Assembly (NCBI GenBank): GCA_963674955.2
Contig: CAXXKR010000004.1
Location: 1,054,001 to 1,118,000 of the forward strand
Direction: 5' to 3'
DNA: 64,000 bases
Source: G963674955 sp963674955
GTDB lineage: Bacteria > Desulfobacterota > Desulfovibrionia > Desulfovibrionales > Desulfovibrionaceae
Shown: in pieces, positions 1 to 8,817 of the stretch
Layout of the letters: each line of letters begins with the position of its first letter
Numbering within the stretch: position 1 is the first letter of the stretch
Program-made: the position numbers and the translations under genes
The notes under the pieces: generated by a model
What the model was told of the DNA's origin: nothing
The model's database searches: none
Seen by the model: the letters and a program-made list of their open reading frames with translations, nothing else

Positions 1-706
1 AGGAGACTATGCTGTAGTCCGGGATGTGAAAGGCCGGAAAATCGCCGAAGTAATAGCGGGAAATGGTGGTGGCCGTGACCGACGACAAAACCACGGGCGA
101 AAAGGACATGAGCCCGAAATCGCCGATGATGATCTCAAGGGCGAAAAGCACTCCGGCGATGGGGGCGTTGAAGGTCGCTGCAATACCCGCAGCAGCCCCG
201 CAGCCGACCATGGTCTTCATGTGGATGGACGGAATCTTGAAGAGCTGTCCCACGGATGAACCGATCGACGAGCCGATCTGAACCATCGGTCCCTCGCGGC
301 CCACGGAACCGCCCGAGCCGATGGTGATGGCCGAGGCGAATATCTTGGCCACGGCCACGCGCTTGCGGATGTGGCCGCCGCGCATGGCGATGGCCTCCAT
401 GACCTCCGGGACTCCGTGCCCCTTGGCTTCCTTGGCGAAGAAATGGATAATCACTCCCGCCACGAGACCGCCTGCCGCAGGAAGAAGAATCTTTAGATAT
501 GAGGGTACGCTGTCGGTGAATTCCAGAAAGTCCGATCCGTTCTGGTAAAAAACCCATTGCATGGACTTGAGCACGAATCGAAAGAGGACAGCCCCGTAGC
601 CGGCCAGAACGCCTATTATTATCGCCAGCAAGAGGTGCCTGACGTCTCGCCCGGCCTTGGGACGCCGGACTCTTTTCAATAGTTTTGCTAAGCTTCCTTC
701 TGACAT
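1..706 (-). CDS. ClC family chloride channel/transporter, N-terminal part (truncated by window edge)
   Basis: Reading the minus strand from an ATG at 706 gives an open frame of 235 codons that continues past the left edge. The translation carries ClC family signatures: GHGVPEVMEA (the GSGIPE-like region), GSGGSVGREGP (the GREGP motif with the gating glutamate) and GIAATFNAPIAGVLFALE (the helix E-F region with the G-x-F-x-P motif). Hydrophobic segments lie at about residues 25-50 and 72-92. The product should be an inner-membrane chloride channel or chloride/proton exchanger. Residues 1-20 are basic and cytoplasmic. The C-terminal half, where a possible CBS domain would be, is not visible. The next gene to the right is divergent. 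Confidence 0.9.
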   Translation of the reverse strand, partial: MSEGSLAKLLKRVRRPKAGRDVRHLLLAIIIGVLAGYGAVLFRFVLKSMQWVFYQNGSDFLEFTDSVPSYLKILLPAAGGLVAGVIIHFFAKEAKGHGVPEVMEAIAMRGGHIRKRVAVAKIFASAITIGSGGSVGREGPMVQIGSSIGSSVGQLFKIPSIHMKTMVGCGAAAGIAATFNAPIAGVLFALEIIIGDFGLMSFSPVVLSSVTATTISRYYFGDFPAFHIPDYSIVS

Positions 707-910
707 TCGCCGAGACCGATTAAGTTACAGGATGAAGTCCAACTGCAGGCCAACGTCTCGATATTTCAGTTCTTACCGGCAATGTACGCAGTTACGCCAG
801 GGATTGCAACGCATCATTTCCAAAACCTTGAACCCCGGCGCAAAACCGGCTAAACACTGCCGGACGCCATACAGCGCAAAACGCAAGCATCTTTCAAACG
901 GAGCCGACAA

Positions 911-1435
911 ATGGACAAGATGATCCTTGAGGAAATAAAGGCCGTACCTGAATTCGACATGTGGTACTACTGCGAGGTGGCGGGAGAAAGCCGCCTGGAC
1001 CACGATCTGCTCGAGGAATTGGAGCCCCGCTGGAACAAGTGGCAAAAGCACATGAAGGCCTACAGCCTGAAAAGCCCGAAGCCGGGCGGCGGCAGCTTTC
1101 TGCTGCTTTATCTGGAAAGCGAGATCGAAAGCGAAATCGAGGGCATCTGGCAGGATTCGCCCACCCTGGGCCTGGCCTTCCACCATCTGGCCATCACCAT
1201 GGTCATGTCCGCAGCCCAGAGCCTGATTCCGGAACTTCTGGAAACACAGTGCGCCCCCCTGCCCAAGCCGGGCCAGGCGGTTCAGGAGGCCTTCAGGGAA
1301 CTGGGACTTGAATGGAACATGGAAGGGACAATCAACCGCCAGTTTGCAGTCTTCACTCCCTATCCCTACGCCGGAGGCTGCGAAATCTGTTTTCTGTCCG
1401 ACACCTGCCCAAAGAGCAAGGTAAAGAAGCAATAG
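911..1435 (+). CDS. Hypothetical protein with C-terminal cysteine cluster
   Basis: I do not recognise this 174-residue protein. It starts at an ATG with GGAG eight bases upstream. There is no signal peptide. A hydrophobic stretch around residues 85-105 (GLAFHHLAITMVMSAAQ) is probably a buried helix. Five cysteines are present: C21, C114, and a C-terminal cluster C157-x2-C160-x5-C166 followed by a basic tail. The cluster could bind zinc or an iron-sulfur cluster, which is inference only. It converges on an unrelated unknown gene on the other strand with only 12 bases between the stops, and no clear terminator is seen between them. Codon use resembles the neighbours. Confidence 0.75.
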   Translation: MDKMILEEIKAVPEFDMWYYCEVAGESRLDHDLLEELEPRWNKWQKHMKAYSLKSPKPGGGSFLLLYLESEIESEIEGIWQDSPTLGLAFHHLAITMVMSAAQSLIPELLETQCAPLPKPGQAVQEAFRELGLEWNMEGTINRQFAVFTPYPYAGGCEICFLSDTCPKSKVKKQ

Positions 1436-1447
1436 CGCGGCAAGTCC

Positions 1448-1915
1448 TTAAACGTAAACGAAATCCTTGAGCGGCTCCTTGTCCGTGAACAACTCGTCCA
1501 GCCTTGCCTTGTGACCGGGCAGGATTTTGATATCCGCGACCTCCAGGCCTGCGGGAAGGCCGGCATAGAACTTCAAGGCCCGGTCTATGAAGTCCGCGGC
1601 CAGGAAAGAAGCCTCCACCTCATGGGGCTGCCCGCCCCAATTGACCTCAAGTCGCAGGGTGTGTTCACGCTCAGGGGGACGGGTCACGAGGTTGCCGGTC
1701 TTGGTCAGGGCTTCCATGACCGTATCCGGAAGCATTCCGGACCAGCGGGCCAGGGCCTGGGTGAAGGCGGGCTGAAAGGCTATGTAATAATAGGGATCGA
1801 CCTTGCAGGCCACGGCCTTGTCCGGCAGGTTGAGGATGTAGGGAGTCTGGGCAAAGACCTTTGCCAATCCCTTTTGCAGCCTGGAAACGATCTCCTGATA
1901 GTCTTTAAGCGGCAT
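1448..1915 (-). CDS. Hypothetical protein
   Basis: A 155-residue soluble protein that I cannot assign. The start at 1915 is chosen because AGGAGG lies six bases upstream of this ATG; the longer reading from 1948 would put that Shine-Dalgarno sequence inside the gene. The sequence begins MPLKDYQEIVSRLQKG and has a mid-region PDKAVACKVDPYYYIAFQ, with no cysteine clusters or membrane segments. It lies 50 bp downstream of the radical SAM gene on the same strand and is probably the last gene of the same unit (ParB-like, SPL-like, this gene). That grouping is the only hint to function. Confidence 0.75.
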   Translation of the reverse strand: MPLKDYQEIVSRLQKGLAKVFAQTPYILNLPDKAVACKVDPYYYIAFQPAFTQALARWSGMLPDTVMEALTKTGNLVTRPPEREHTLRLEVNWGGQPHEVEASFLAADFIDRALKFYAGLPAGLEVADIKILPGHKARLDELFTDKEPLKDFVYV

Positions 1916-1965
1916 GGCTATCCTCCTATAGACAAACAGAAAACACAAAACCCGTTTTTTATCAA

Positions 1966-3054
1966 CTACTCCCCGAAAGCCTGCGCCATGAGCCGCTTGT
2001 CCAGGCCTCCGAAATCAGGCGGGGCATAGCCGAAGACCTCGCGCCAGACCTCCCCCGATTCCATGCAGAAATAAAGCTGCCTGTCCAGGCCGTGGCCTCG
2101 AAGCCGGTCCACGAGAAAACGAAACTGCTCCACGCGCAAGGGCCGCAGCAGGCGCATCTTGCCGTCCAGACCGGGTATGAACTCATCATAGATGTAATTG
2201 GTGTCCGGAAAATTATCCTGAATTATGCCTTTCAGTTCCGGCATGTGGCGAAACGAGCCCAAACTCATGTAGGCGATGTCCTGGGGCCTGACGTAATCGA
2301 AGATCATGTCCACTATCTCCGCGTAGCCCTTTTCCCAGCCGGGGTAGCGGATGATGGGGTCGAAATGCAGGCAGACCCTGAAGCCGTTTTCCGCGCATGT
2401 CCTTGCCGCCTCAAGCCTCTGCTTCAGGGTCGTGGTCCCGTGCTCCTCTTTCCTGTTGATGAGCGGGGTGTTCAGGGACCAGGCGGGCAACACCCGGCCC
2501 GGATTCCTCACCGCGTCCATCCAGGACAGGTCGATGACCTTGGATTTCAATTCCAGGCAGACATTGGGGTAATCGTTCAGAAACTCAACCAGATCAAGGG
2601 CGTAGCCTGTCAAAGCCTCCAGGGCCAATGAATCGGTGAACTCGCCGGTGCCGACCCTGAACCGCCTGGACGGGTCAACACCGAAAGCCCGGCCCAACTC
2701 GTCGAACAACGGCTCCTGGTTGGCCCAGACCTTGAGCACCCGGTCCTGGAAATAGGCCTGCAGGATGCAATAGGAGCAGCGCATGGGACAGTTCTCGCCG
2801 ATGTGGATGATGCGGTAGCCGCAACAATGGTATCTGCGCGTGCCCGGGCAGTTGCGCAGAAAACGCCCCCTGTACTCCTTGAGATACAGGGCCTGTCCGT
2901 CACCCCTGGGCCTGACCGGACCGGAGTCGGGTTCTGTCTCAAACCAGGGCACTCCGGGCAGCCGCTCCCGCACGCGATTGGCAATGGATGAATCTATTAC
3001 AGAAGGGTCGGCATGGACCTCGACTATCTCCCGAAGATGTTCGGGCAGGCTCAT
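1966..3054 (-). CDS. Spore photoproduct lyase-like radical SAM protein
   Basis: This 362-residue protein has a radical SAM cluster motif C89-x3-C93-x2-C96 (CPMRCSYC), followed by ILQAYFQ, closely recalling spore photoproduct lyase (SPL), which is about 340 residues. SPL uses a 4Fe-4S cluster and SAM to repair thymine dimers in spores. Downstream of the cluster, where SPL carries its hydrogen-donor cysteine, this protein reads RFRVGTGEFTDSLALE (131-146) with no cysteine, so SPL chemistry is not assured. Extra cysteines C69, C77 and C78 precede the motif. The start codon overlaps the stop of the upstream ParB-like gene by four bases (ATGA), suggesting coupled translation. The host is probably not a spore former, so the role is open: DNA repair or a nucleic-acid modification. 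Confidence 0.8.
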   Translation of the reverse strand: MSLPEHLREIVEVHADPSVIDSSIANRVRERLPGVPWFETEPDSGPVRPRGDGQALYLKEYRGRFLRNCPGTRRYHCCGYRIIHIGENCPMRCSYCILQAYFQDRVLKVWANQEPLFDELGRAFGVDPSRRFRVGTGEFTDSLALEALTGYALDLVEFLNDYPNVCLELKSKVIDLSWMDAVRNPGRVLPAWSLNTPLINRKEEHGTTTLKQRLEAARTCAENGFRVCLHFDPIIRYPGWEKGYAEIVDMIFDYVRPQDIAYMSLGSFRHMPELKGIIQDNFPDTNYIYDEFIPGLDGKMRLLRPLRVEQFRFLVDRLRGHGLDRQLYFCMESGEVWREVFGYAPPDFGGLDKRLMAQAFGE

Positions 3055-4013
3055 CTGTCGTCACCGCCCACGGACCAAAGCCGCTCCCAGAGTTCGGAGC
3101 CTGAAATTTCACGCAAGGTTTGCACGGCCTTTTCCAGTTGCTCCTTGTTCCTGATCTGGATAGTCAGGTCAACGGCTCCGGCCTCGAAATTGATGCCGTG
3201 GGCCACTTTCCAGGGCGTACCGGCCACCAGCCTCGCGCCGTCATCTCCGAAACTTCTCTCCAGCTCGGCCAAAACGGGCAGGCGCAGCTTGCGGGCCAGG
3301 GCAGTGAGCGCGGCTATCCTGTCCTTGGGGGAAAGGTCTTGGTCAAGAATTCCGGCAAAGGCTTCGGTTTCCAGAAATTCCCGAACCCCGACGGAACGAG
3401 CCCTGGCCGTCTCGTAAGCCATTGTCAAAAAAATCAAGGCATTGGACCTGGACCATTTCAATTCACGAAAGAACGGCTCCACTGCCGCCAACCCTTGCGC
3501 ATCGAAACACTCCAAAATCCGCACGGCGGCCAGGGGAATGCGTCCGGCCTCCAGATGAGCGTCAAAGGACAGGGGCAATTTCAGCCAGTTCAAGTATTGC
3601 CGCAACTCCCCGGACCCGGTTTTCAGCCCCAGCATAAGGACCAACTCGTCAACAGGGATTTTGCCGTCCGCGACCCTTGAGAAATACCTCAATGCGGCAA
3701 CGCGCAAGCCCTCGTCCAGCGCCCGCGTCCCATTGTCCGCAAGGTACAGCAAACCCTTTTCAAAATCGCCAAGCTCCCCCTCCACGCAACGAACCAGAAC
3801 CGGCAACCCCAATGCGGCAAGGGCCTTGACCCGCTTGTATCCGGCCAAAAGCACAGGCGACTCGCCCCCCTCCGCCAGAACGGGCTGGAGTTGTCCATGT
3901 TCGCCGATGGACCGGAGCAACTCGTCATCCGGCTCCCTTGCCCAAAAAAGACTCGGCGAGGACAATGACATGGATTCGGCGGACAGTTTCAGCAGATTGT
4001 CTGACAGTCTCAA
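3051..4013 (-). CDS. ParB N-terminal-domain-like protein
   Basis: A 320-residue protein whose residues 28-78 match the ParB/Srx-fold N-terminal domain: a ParB Box I-like segment (DDELLRSIGEHGQLQPV) and then LLAGYKRVKALAALG, which corresponds to the GERR Box II motif (here GYKR). The middle (about 95-190) may be helical like the ParB DNA-binding region. The C-terminus (about 255-310) is unassigned. No parA is adjacent, and the gene is translationally coupled to the SPL-like radical SAM gene, so this is probably not the chromosome-partition ParB. The start is a TTG at 4013 with GGAG nine bases upstream; an ATG 14 codons later lacks a Shine-Dalgarno sequence. Confidence 0.75.
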   Translation of the reverse strand: MRLSDNLLKLSAESMSLSSPSLFWAREPDDELLRSIGEHGQLQPVLAEGGESPVLLAGYKRVKALAALGLPVLVRCVEGELGDFEKGLLYLADNGTRALDEGLRVAALRYFSRVADGKIPVDELVLMLGLKTGSGELRQYLNWLKLPLSFDAHLEAGRIPLAAVRILECFDAQGLAAVEPFFRELKWSRSNALIFLTMAYETARARSVGVREFLETEAFAGILDQDLSPKDRIAALTALARKLRLPVLAELERSFGDDGARLVAGTPWKVAHGINFEAGAVDLTIQIRNKEQLEKAVQTLREISGSELWERLWSVGGDDR

Positions 4014-4108
4014 TATTCCTTTCTCCAGAAGCTTGGGACAATGCCGTTGTCAAAATATAAAGACATTTCATTCCGGCACGATGCGTCGTATCGGCAATCC
4101 AAGGGGGC

Positions 4109-4138
4109 TTGACATTATCGCGTTGCTCTTCCTATAGG
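4109..4138 (+). promoter_or_regulatory. Predicted sigma-70 type promoter of fusA2
   Basis: A perfect -35 (TTGACA, 4109-4114) is followed after 18 bases by TATAGG (4133-4138), a 4/6 match to the -10 consensus. It sits about 95 bases before the fusA2 start in the divergent gap with the ParB-like gene. Confidence 0.55.
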
Positions 4139-4231
4139 TCTAAACCTTAGAAAAACCAAGCTGACCATGAAAAGGAAATCGGGGGGCAGCCCTCGATAGT
4201 AAATAAAATCAATAGATACATGGAGTTGGCA

Positions 4232-6298
4232 ATGTCGGAAGCACTAAAAAACCAAAGGACCTACGTCTTGGCCGGACATGGCGGCAGCGGGAAAACCTCT
4301 GTCGCCGAAATGCTTTTGCTCTCAGCCGGAGTGATCAATCGTCTGGGCAAGGTCGAGGATGGGACCACCTCCCTTGACTACGAACCCGAGGAAACCAAGC
4401 GCCGCGGCTCAACCCAGCCCGGTTTTGCCAACTACAAGTGGAAAAAGAACAGCCACTTTCTCATAGACACCCCCGGCGACTCCAACTTCAGCGGCGACCT
4501 TTCATACAGTCTGACCGCCGCTGACGGAGTTGTATTCGTCATCGACGCCGTGGACGGCGTAAAACCCCTGAGCAGAAAAATCTGGGGCGAAATCCAGAAA
4601 GCGGGATTGCCCTCCCTGATCTTCATAAACAAGATGGACCGCGACCGCGCGGATTTCGATTCCGCCTTCGCCAGCATCTCCAACGTGCTGGGAGTGAAGC
4701 CCGCGCTTCTCTATTACCCCATCGGCAGCAAGGAAGACTTCAAGGGCGTGGTGGACATGCTGGCGGGCAAGGCTCTGATGCTCGACGACAAGGGCGGCAT
4801 CACGGAAGGCGACATTCCGGCCGACATCGCCGATGAAGTCGAAACCATGCGCGAGACCATGATCGAAAACATCGCGGAAAGCGACGAAGCGCTCATGGAA
4901 AAATATTTCGAGGAAGGCGAACTGTCCGTGGAGGAGCTCCAGTCCGCATTGGGCAAGGGAATCCTTTCCGGCGAATTGGTGCCGGTCTGCGTTGGTTCGG
5001 CCCTCAACAACCAGGGCGGCTCCCTGCTTCTGGACACAGTCCAGGCTCTTCTGCCCTCCCCTCTGGCCCACGCCCCCTGGAAGGGCGAAGACGGCGCGGA
5101 GCGCAAAAGCGATCCGAACGAACCAGTGGCCTGCTTCGTGTTCAAGACCCTGGCCGACCCCTTTGCCGGACAGCTCACGGTCATGCGCGTACTCTCCGGA
5201 ACGCTCAATCCGGACAGCACCCTGCTGAACACCAAAAAAGACGACAAGGAAAGAGTCGGCCAACTCCTGCTCATGCTGGGCAAGGAACAAAAACCCAGCA
5301 AGGAGCCGCTCGGTCCCGGTTCCATCGTCACCCTGGCCAAGCTGAAGAATACGGCCACCGGCGACACCCTTTGCGCTGAAAAAGCGCCTTTCACCTTTAT
5401 CGCCCCGGAAACGGCCCCCAAACTGATCACATTCGCCCTGGCCCCGGCCGAAAAGGGCGACGAGGACAAGGTCTACTCCGCCGTGAGCAAACTGCTGGAC
5501 GAGGACATCACCCTGAAGCTGTCCCGCGATGAGGAAACAGGCGACACCCTCTTGTCCGGCATGGGCCAGAACCACATCGAAGTTTCGGTGGACAAGGCCA
5601 AGCGCCGCTACAAGGCGGACATCCTGCTCAAGACGCCCAAGGTGCCCTACCGCGAAACCATCAAGGGCACGGCCAGGGAAATCCAGGGAAGGCACAAAAA
5701 ACAGACCGGCGGACGCGGACAGTTCGGCGACTGCTGGATTCACCTGGAGCCCCAACCCAAGGGCGAGGGCTACGAATTCGTGGACCAGATCGTGGGCGGC
5801 TCCATTCCCAGACAGTTCATTCCCGCAGTGGACAAGGGCATTCAGGAATCAATGGTCCGCGGCGTGCTGGCCGGATACCCCATGATCGACTTCAAGGTCA
5901 CCCTTTACGACGGCTCCTACCATTCGGTGGACTCCTCTGAAATGGCCTTCAAGGTGGCCGGCTCCCTGGCCTTCAAGAAAGCCTGCGAAAAAGCCGGAAT
6001 CGCCCTGCTTGAACCGATCATGACCATCAGCGTCAGCGTGCCCGACTCCTTCATGGGCGATGTGATAGGCGACCTGTCCAGCCGCAGGGGCAAGGTTCTG
6101 GGTTCCGACGCCCAGGGCGGAGTCACCGAGGTCAAGGCCCATGTGCCCATGTCCGAAATTCTTAGATACGCTCCGGACCTCAACTCCATGACCGGCGGAC
6201 AGGGAACCTTCAGCATGGAGTTCTCCCACTACGAAGAGTGCCCGCCGCAGGTGGCCGAAAAGGTTGTCGCCGACAGCAAGAAAGACGCGGAAGAATAG
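4232..6298 (+). CDS. fusA2: Elongation factor G-like protein (EF-G2)
   Basis: A 688-residue translational GTPase and the second EF-G in this window. The P-loop is GHGGSGKT (15-22) instead of the AHIDAGKT of canonical EF-G. DTPG and NKMD motifs follow, then EF-G domains II-V (for example GRGQFGDCWI and GVTEVKAHVP). The GHGGSGKT type belongs to the EF-G-like EF-G2 group, whose members have been linked to ribosome recycling or have no settled role; the exact role here is inferred. I start at the ATG at 4232, because GGAG at 4222-4225 lies six bases before it and overlaps the alternative ATG at 4220. The gene is monocistronic, with a promoter before it and a strong terminator behind. Confidence 0.9.
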   Translation: MSEALKNQRTYVLAGHGGSGKTSVAEMLLLSAGVINRLGKVEDGTTSLDYEPEETKRRGSTQPGFANYKWKKNSHFLIDTPGDSNFSGDLSYSLTAADGVVFVIDAVDGVKPLSRKIWGEIQKAGLPSLIFINKMDRDRADFDSAFASISNVLGVKPALLYYPIGSKEDFKGVVDMLAGKALMLDDKGGITEGDIPADIADEVETMRETMIENIAESDEALMEKYFEEGELSVEELQSALGKGILSGELVPVCVGSALNNQGGSLLLDTVQALLPSPLAHAPWKGEDGAERKSDPNEPVACFVFKTLADPFAGQLTVMRVLSGTLNPDSTLLNTKKDDKERVGQLLLMLGKEQKPSKEPLGPGSIVTLAKLKNTATGDTLCAEKAPFTFIAPETAPKLITFALAPAEKGDEDKVYSAVSKLLDEDITLKLSRDEETGDTLLSGMGQNHIEVSVDKAKRRYKADILLKTPKVPYRETIKGTAREIQGRHKKQTGGRGQFGDCWIHLEPQPKGEGYEFVDQIVGGSIPRQFIPAVDKGIQESMVRGVLAGYPMIDFKVTLYDGSYHSVDSSEMAFKVAGSLAFKKACEKAGIALLEPIMTISVSVPDSFMGDVIGDLSSRRGKVLGSDAQGGVTEVKAHVPMSEILRYAPDLNSMTGGQGTFSMEFSHYEECPPQVAEKVVADSKKDAEE

Positions 6299-6323
6299 GC
6301 AAGAGGCAATCCAGCCATACCAG

Positions 6324-6354
6324 GGGCGGCGAGCTTTGGTTCGCCGCCCTTTTT
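6324..6354 (+). terminator. Rho-independent terminator after fusA2
   Basis: A nine-base-pair stem GGGCGGCGA / TCGCCGCCC with an eight-base loop is followed directly by five T. It lies 25 bases after the fusA2 stop. Confidence 0.9.
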
Positions 6355-6394
6355 GCTGTGGACTGTAAAAGATACACTTATTCCCGATTCAACC

Positions 6395-6423
6395 TTGTTA
6401 GAGCGGGAAATTTGTTCTATCTT
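6395..6423 (+). promoter_or_regulatory. Possible promoter of plsC
   Basis: TTGTTA (6395-6400), a 17-base spacer and TATCTT (6418-6423) each match the sigma-70 hexamers at 4/6. The element lies after the fusA2 terminator and about 27 bases before the plsC start. Confidence 0.35.
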
Positions 6424-6449
6424 CGGTCATACTGAAACAAGGCATTGAA

Positions 6450-7172
6450 ATGTTTAGAGCTATATTATTCTACATCCTTATCTTACCTTTCACCGCATGG
6501 TACAGCCTGCGCGCCCTTGCCAGCATCCTATTCAACAAGGGCAAAATTCACGAGAACTGGGCCGGAAGGGTCTGGGGCAAAAGAGTCGTCGCGCTCATGG
6601 GCCTGGATGTGGAGGCCGACCTTTCCAGCATCGAACCAAACGGCCACTACGTCTTCATGTCCAACCATCTGAGCAACTTCGACATCTGGATATTGTCCTC
6701 CCTGCTCTGGGACAACCGCCTGCGCTTCGTGGCCAAGAAAAGCCTTTTCGACATACCCCTTCTGGGCAGGGCAATGAAAAAAGCCGGCCACATATCAATC
6801 GACAGGGAGAACCGCCGCTCGGCAATGAAAAGCGTGCAGGACGCCGTGGACTCGGCAAAAAGCGGCATATCGCCGCTCATCTTTCCCGAGGGAACCAGAA
6901 ATTCGGCCCCTGACGAACTCATGAAATTCAGGGTGGGAGGCATGATACTGGCCCTGAAATGCGGATTGCCCGTGGTGCCGCTGATCATAACCGGGACGGA
7001 CAAGGTCCTGCCCAAAAAAAAGATTCTTGTCCGGCGACGCCCTGTGCGGGTAAAGGCCCTCAAACCCATAGACATTTCAAAATACACCCTCAAGGACCGC
7101 GACAAATTCAAGGACGACATGTGGACGATAATGAACAAGGCCTATCTGGAGATGCTCAATGAGCGAAGCTGA
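6450..7172 (+). CDS. plsC: 1-acyl-sn-glycerol-3-phosphate acyltransferase
   Basis: A 240-residue membrane acyltransferase of the PlsC family. It transfers an acyl chain to the sn-2 position of lysophosphatidate to make phosphatidate for phospholipid synthesis. The N-terminal hydrophobic segment (4-28) anchors it in the inner membrane. The catalytic H73-x4-D78 (NHLSNFD) and the substrate-binding FPEGTR (145-150) motifs are intact, as is a later PVVPLIITG block. Length is typical. Its last 14 bases overlap the start of the RNase J gene, so the two are probably co-transcribed. Confidence 0.92.
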   Translation: MFRAILFYILILPFTAWYSLRALASILFNKGKIHENWAGRVWGKRVVALMGLDVEADLSSIEPNGHYVFMSNHLSNFDIWILSSLLWDNRLRFVAKKSLFDIPLLGRAMKKAGHISIDRENRRSAMKSVQDAVDSAKSGISPLIFPEGTRNSAPDELMKFRVGGMILALKCGLPVVPLIITGTDKVLPKKKILVRRRPVRVKALKPIDISKYTLKDRDKFKDDMWTIMNKAYLEMLNERS

Positions 7173-8817
7173 AAAATTCCTGACCCTCTATCCCTTGGGC
7201 GGGCTCGGCGAAATCGGGCGCAACTGCATGGTTCTTAAGACAAGGGAAACAATGGCTGTGGTGGACTGCGGACTCATGTTCCCCGACGACTACCTCTACG
7301 AGTGGACATCGCCATCCCCCGCTTCGACATGATCATCAAAAACAAAGACATCCTCAAAGGCATCGTCCTGACCCACGGCCATGAGGACCACATCGGAGCC
7401 CTGCCCTGGCTGCTGCCATATGTGGACGCCCCGGTCTACGGTTCGCGGTTTACCCTCGGACTGGTGGAAAACAAGCTTCGTGAGCACGATCTCCTGAACT
7501 ATGTCGATTTGAGGGAAGTCAAACCCAATGAACGAGTCCAGCTGGGCGATCTGGCCTTCAACTTCTTTCCGGTCTGCCATTCCGTGATCAAGGGCTACGG
7601 GCTGGGCATCGAGACCCCTGTGGGCCGCATGGTGCACACCGGGGATTTCAAGATCGACAGAAACCCACTGGACGGCCACGCCACAGACCTCAAGGCCTTC
7701 AAGAAATTTTCGGAACCGGGCGTCAAGCTGCTCATGTCCGATTCGACCAATGTGGAGCGTGAAGGCTTTGCCCTGACGGAGAGGGAAATCAAGTCCAGTC
7801 TGCGGGAAATATTCTGCCAGCCCCACGGACGCATCCTGGTCACCCTCTTTTCCAGCCACATCCAGCGCATGCAGGAAATATTCGATCTGGCGGAAGCAGC
7901 CAACAGAAAGGTCGGGGTCAGCGGCAAGAGCCTGCTCCGAAACATCGAACTGGCCAGGGAACTCGGCTACCTCAAGGTTCCCGGCAACACACTCATAAAC
8001 GTTGACGAGATCAACAACTACGCCGACGACCAACTCGTCCTGCTCCTGACCGGATCCCAGGGCGAACCACTGTCCGCCCTGACGCGCATCTCCCAGGACG
8101 AACACAGGCAGGTCTCCATCAAGCCGGGCGATCTGGTGCTCTTGTCCTCGCGCTTCATCCCCGGAAACGTCCGGGCCATCACGAAACTCATCGACCGGCT
8201 CTACAAGCTGGGCGCGGAGGTGTTTTACGAAAGGGTCCAGGCCATCCACGCTTCGGGCCACGCCCACCGCGAAGAACTGAGAATCATGCTGGACACGGTC
8301 AAACCGACCTATTTCATCCCGGTTCATGGCGAATACCGCCACCTTGTCAAACACAAGCGGCTGGCGGAGGAAAGCGGAATCGCCGAGGAAAGGGCCATCC
8401 TCCTCGAAGACGGAATGCCCGTGACCTTTTTAGAACAGGGAGTGAGATTCGAGGAAGCCGTCTCGGCGGACATGATCCTGGTGGACGGAAAAGGCGTGGG
8501 CGACGTAGGCCAGGCGGTTCTCAAGGAACGCCAGCTTCTGGCCGGGGAAGGCATGGTCATCGTCCTGCTGGTCGTCGACAAGGCCACGGGCGAAATAACC
8601 CTGGGACCGGATATCGTCTCCAAGGGCTTCGTCTTTGAACAGGATTATTCGCACCTGCTTGGAAGACGCCAAATGCATAGTGTTGGACGTATTCGAGAAC
8701 ATCGCGCCCGGAGAGACGAAAAAGCTCAAGGAAAAGATACGCTCGGCCCTGCGCCGCTTTTTCCGCAAGGTTCTGGACCGCGATCCCGTGGTGGTTCCGC
8801 TGGTCATTACAATGTAG
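7159..8817 (+). pseudogene. Ribonuclease J-type metallo-beta-lactamase gene, interrupted by two frameshifts
   Basis: Three consecutive frames together encode one RNase J. Frame 1 starts at the ATG at 7159 (GGAG seven bases upstream) and gives LYPLGGLGEIGRNC; a missing base near 7300 makes it stop at 7332. The protein continues in a second frame from about 7301 with GVDIAIP-like sequence, THGHEDHIGALPW (the metal-binding HxHxDH), SDSTN, TGSQGEPLSALTRI, HASGHAHREE and IPVHGEYRHL. An extra base near 8659-8662 moves the end (LEDAKCIVLDVFENI to the stop at 8817) into a third frame. The two shifts cancel. RNase J is a 5'-3' exo/endoribonuclease in RNA processing and decay. Either these are sequencing errors or the gene is a recent pseudogene. 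Confidence 0.85.

Noticed and set aside
4502..5755. A 417-codon minus-strand frame
   Set aside because: It is antisense to fusA2 and has no family features.
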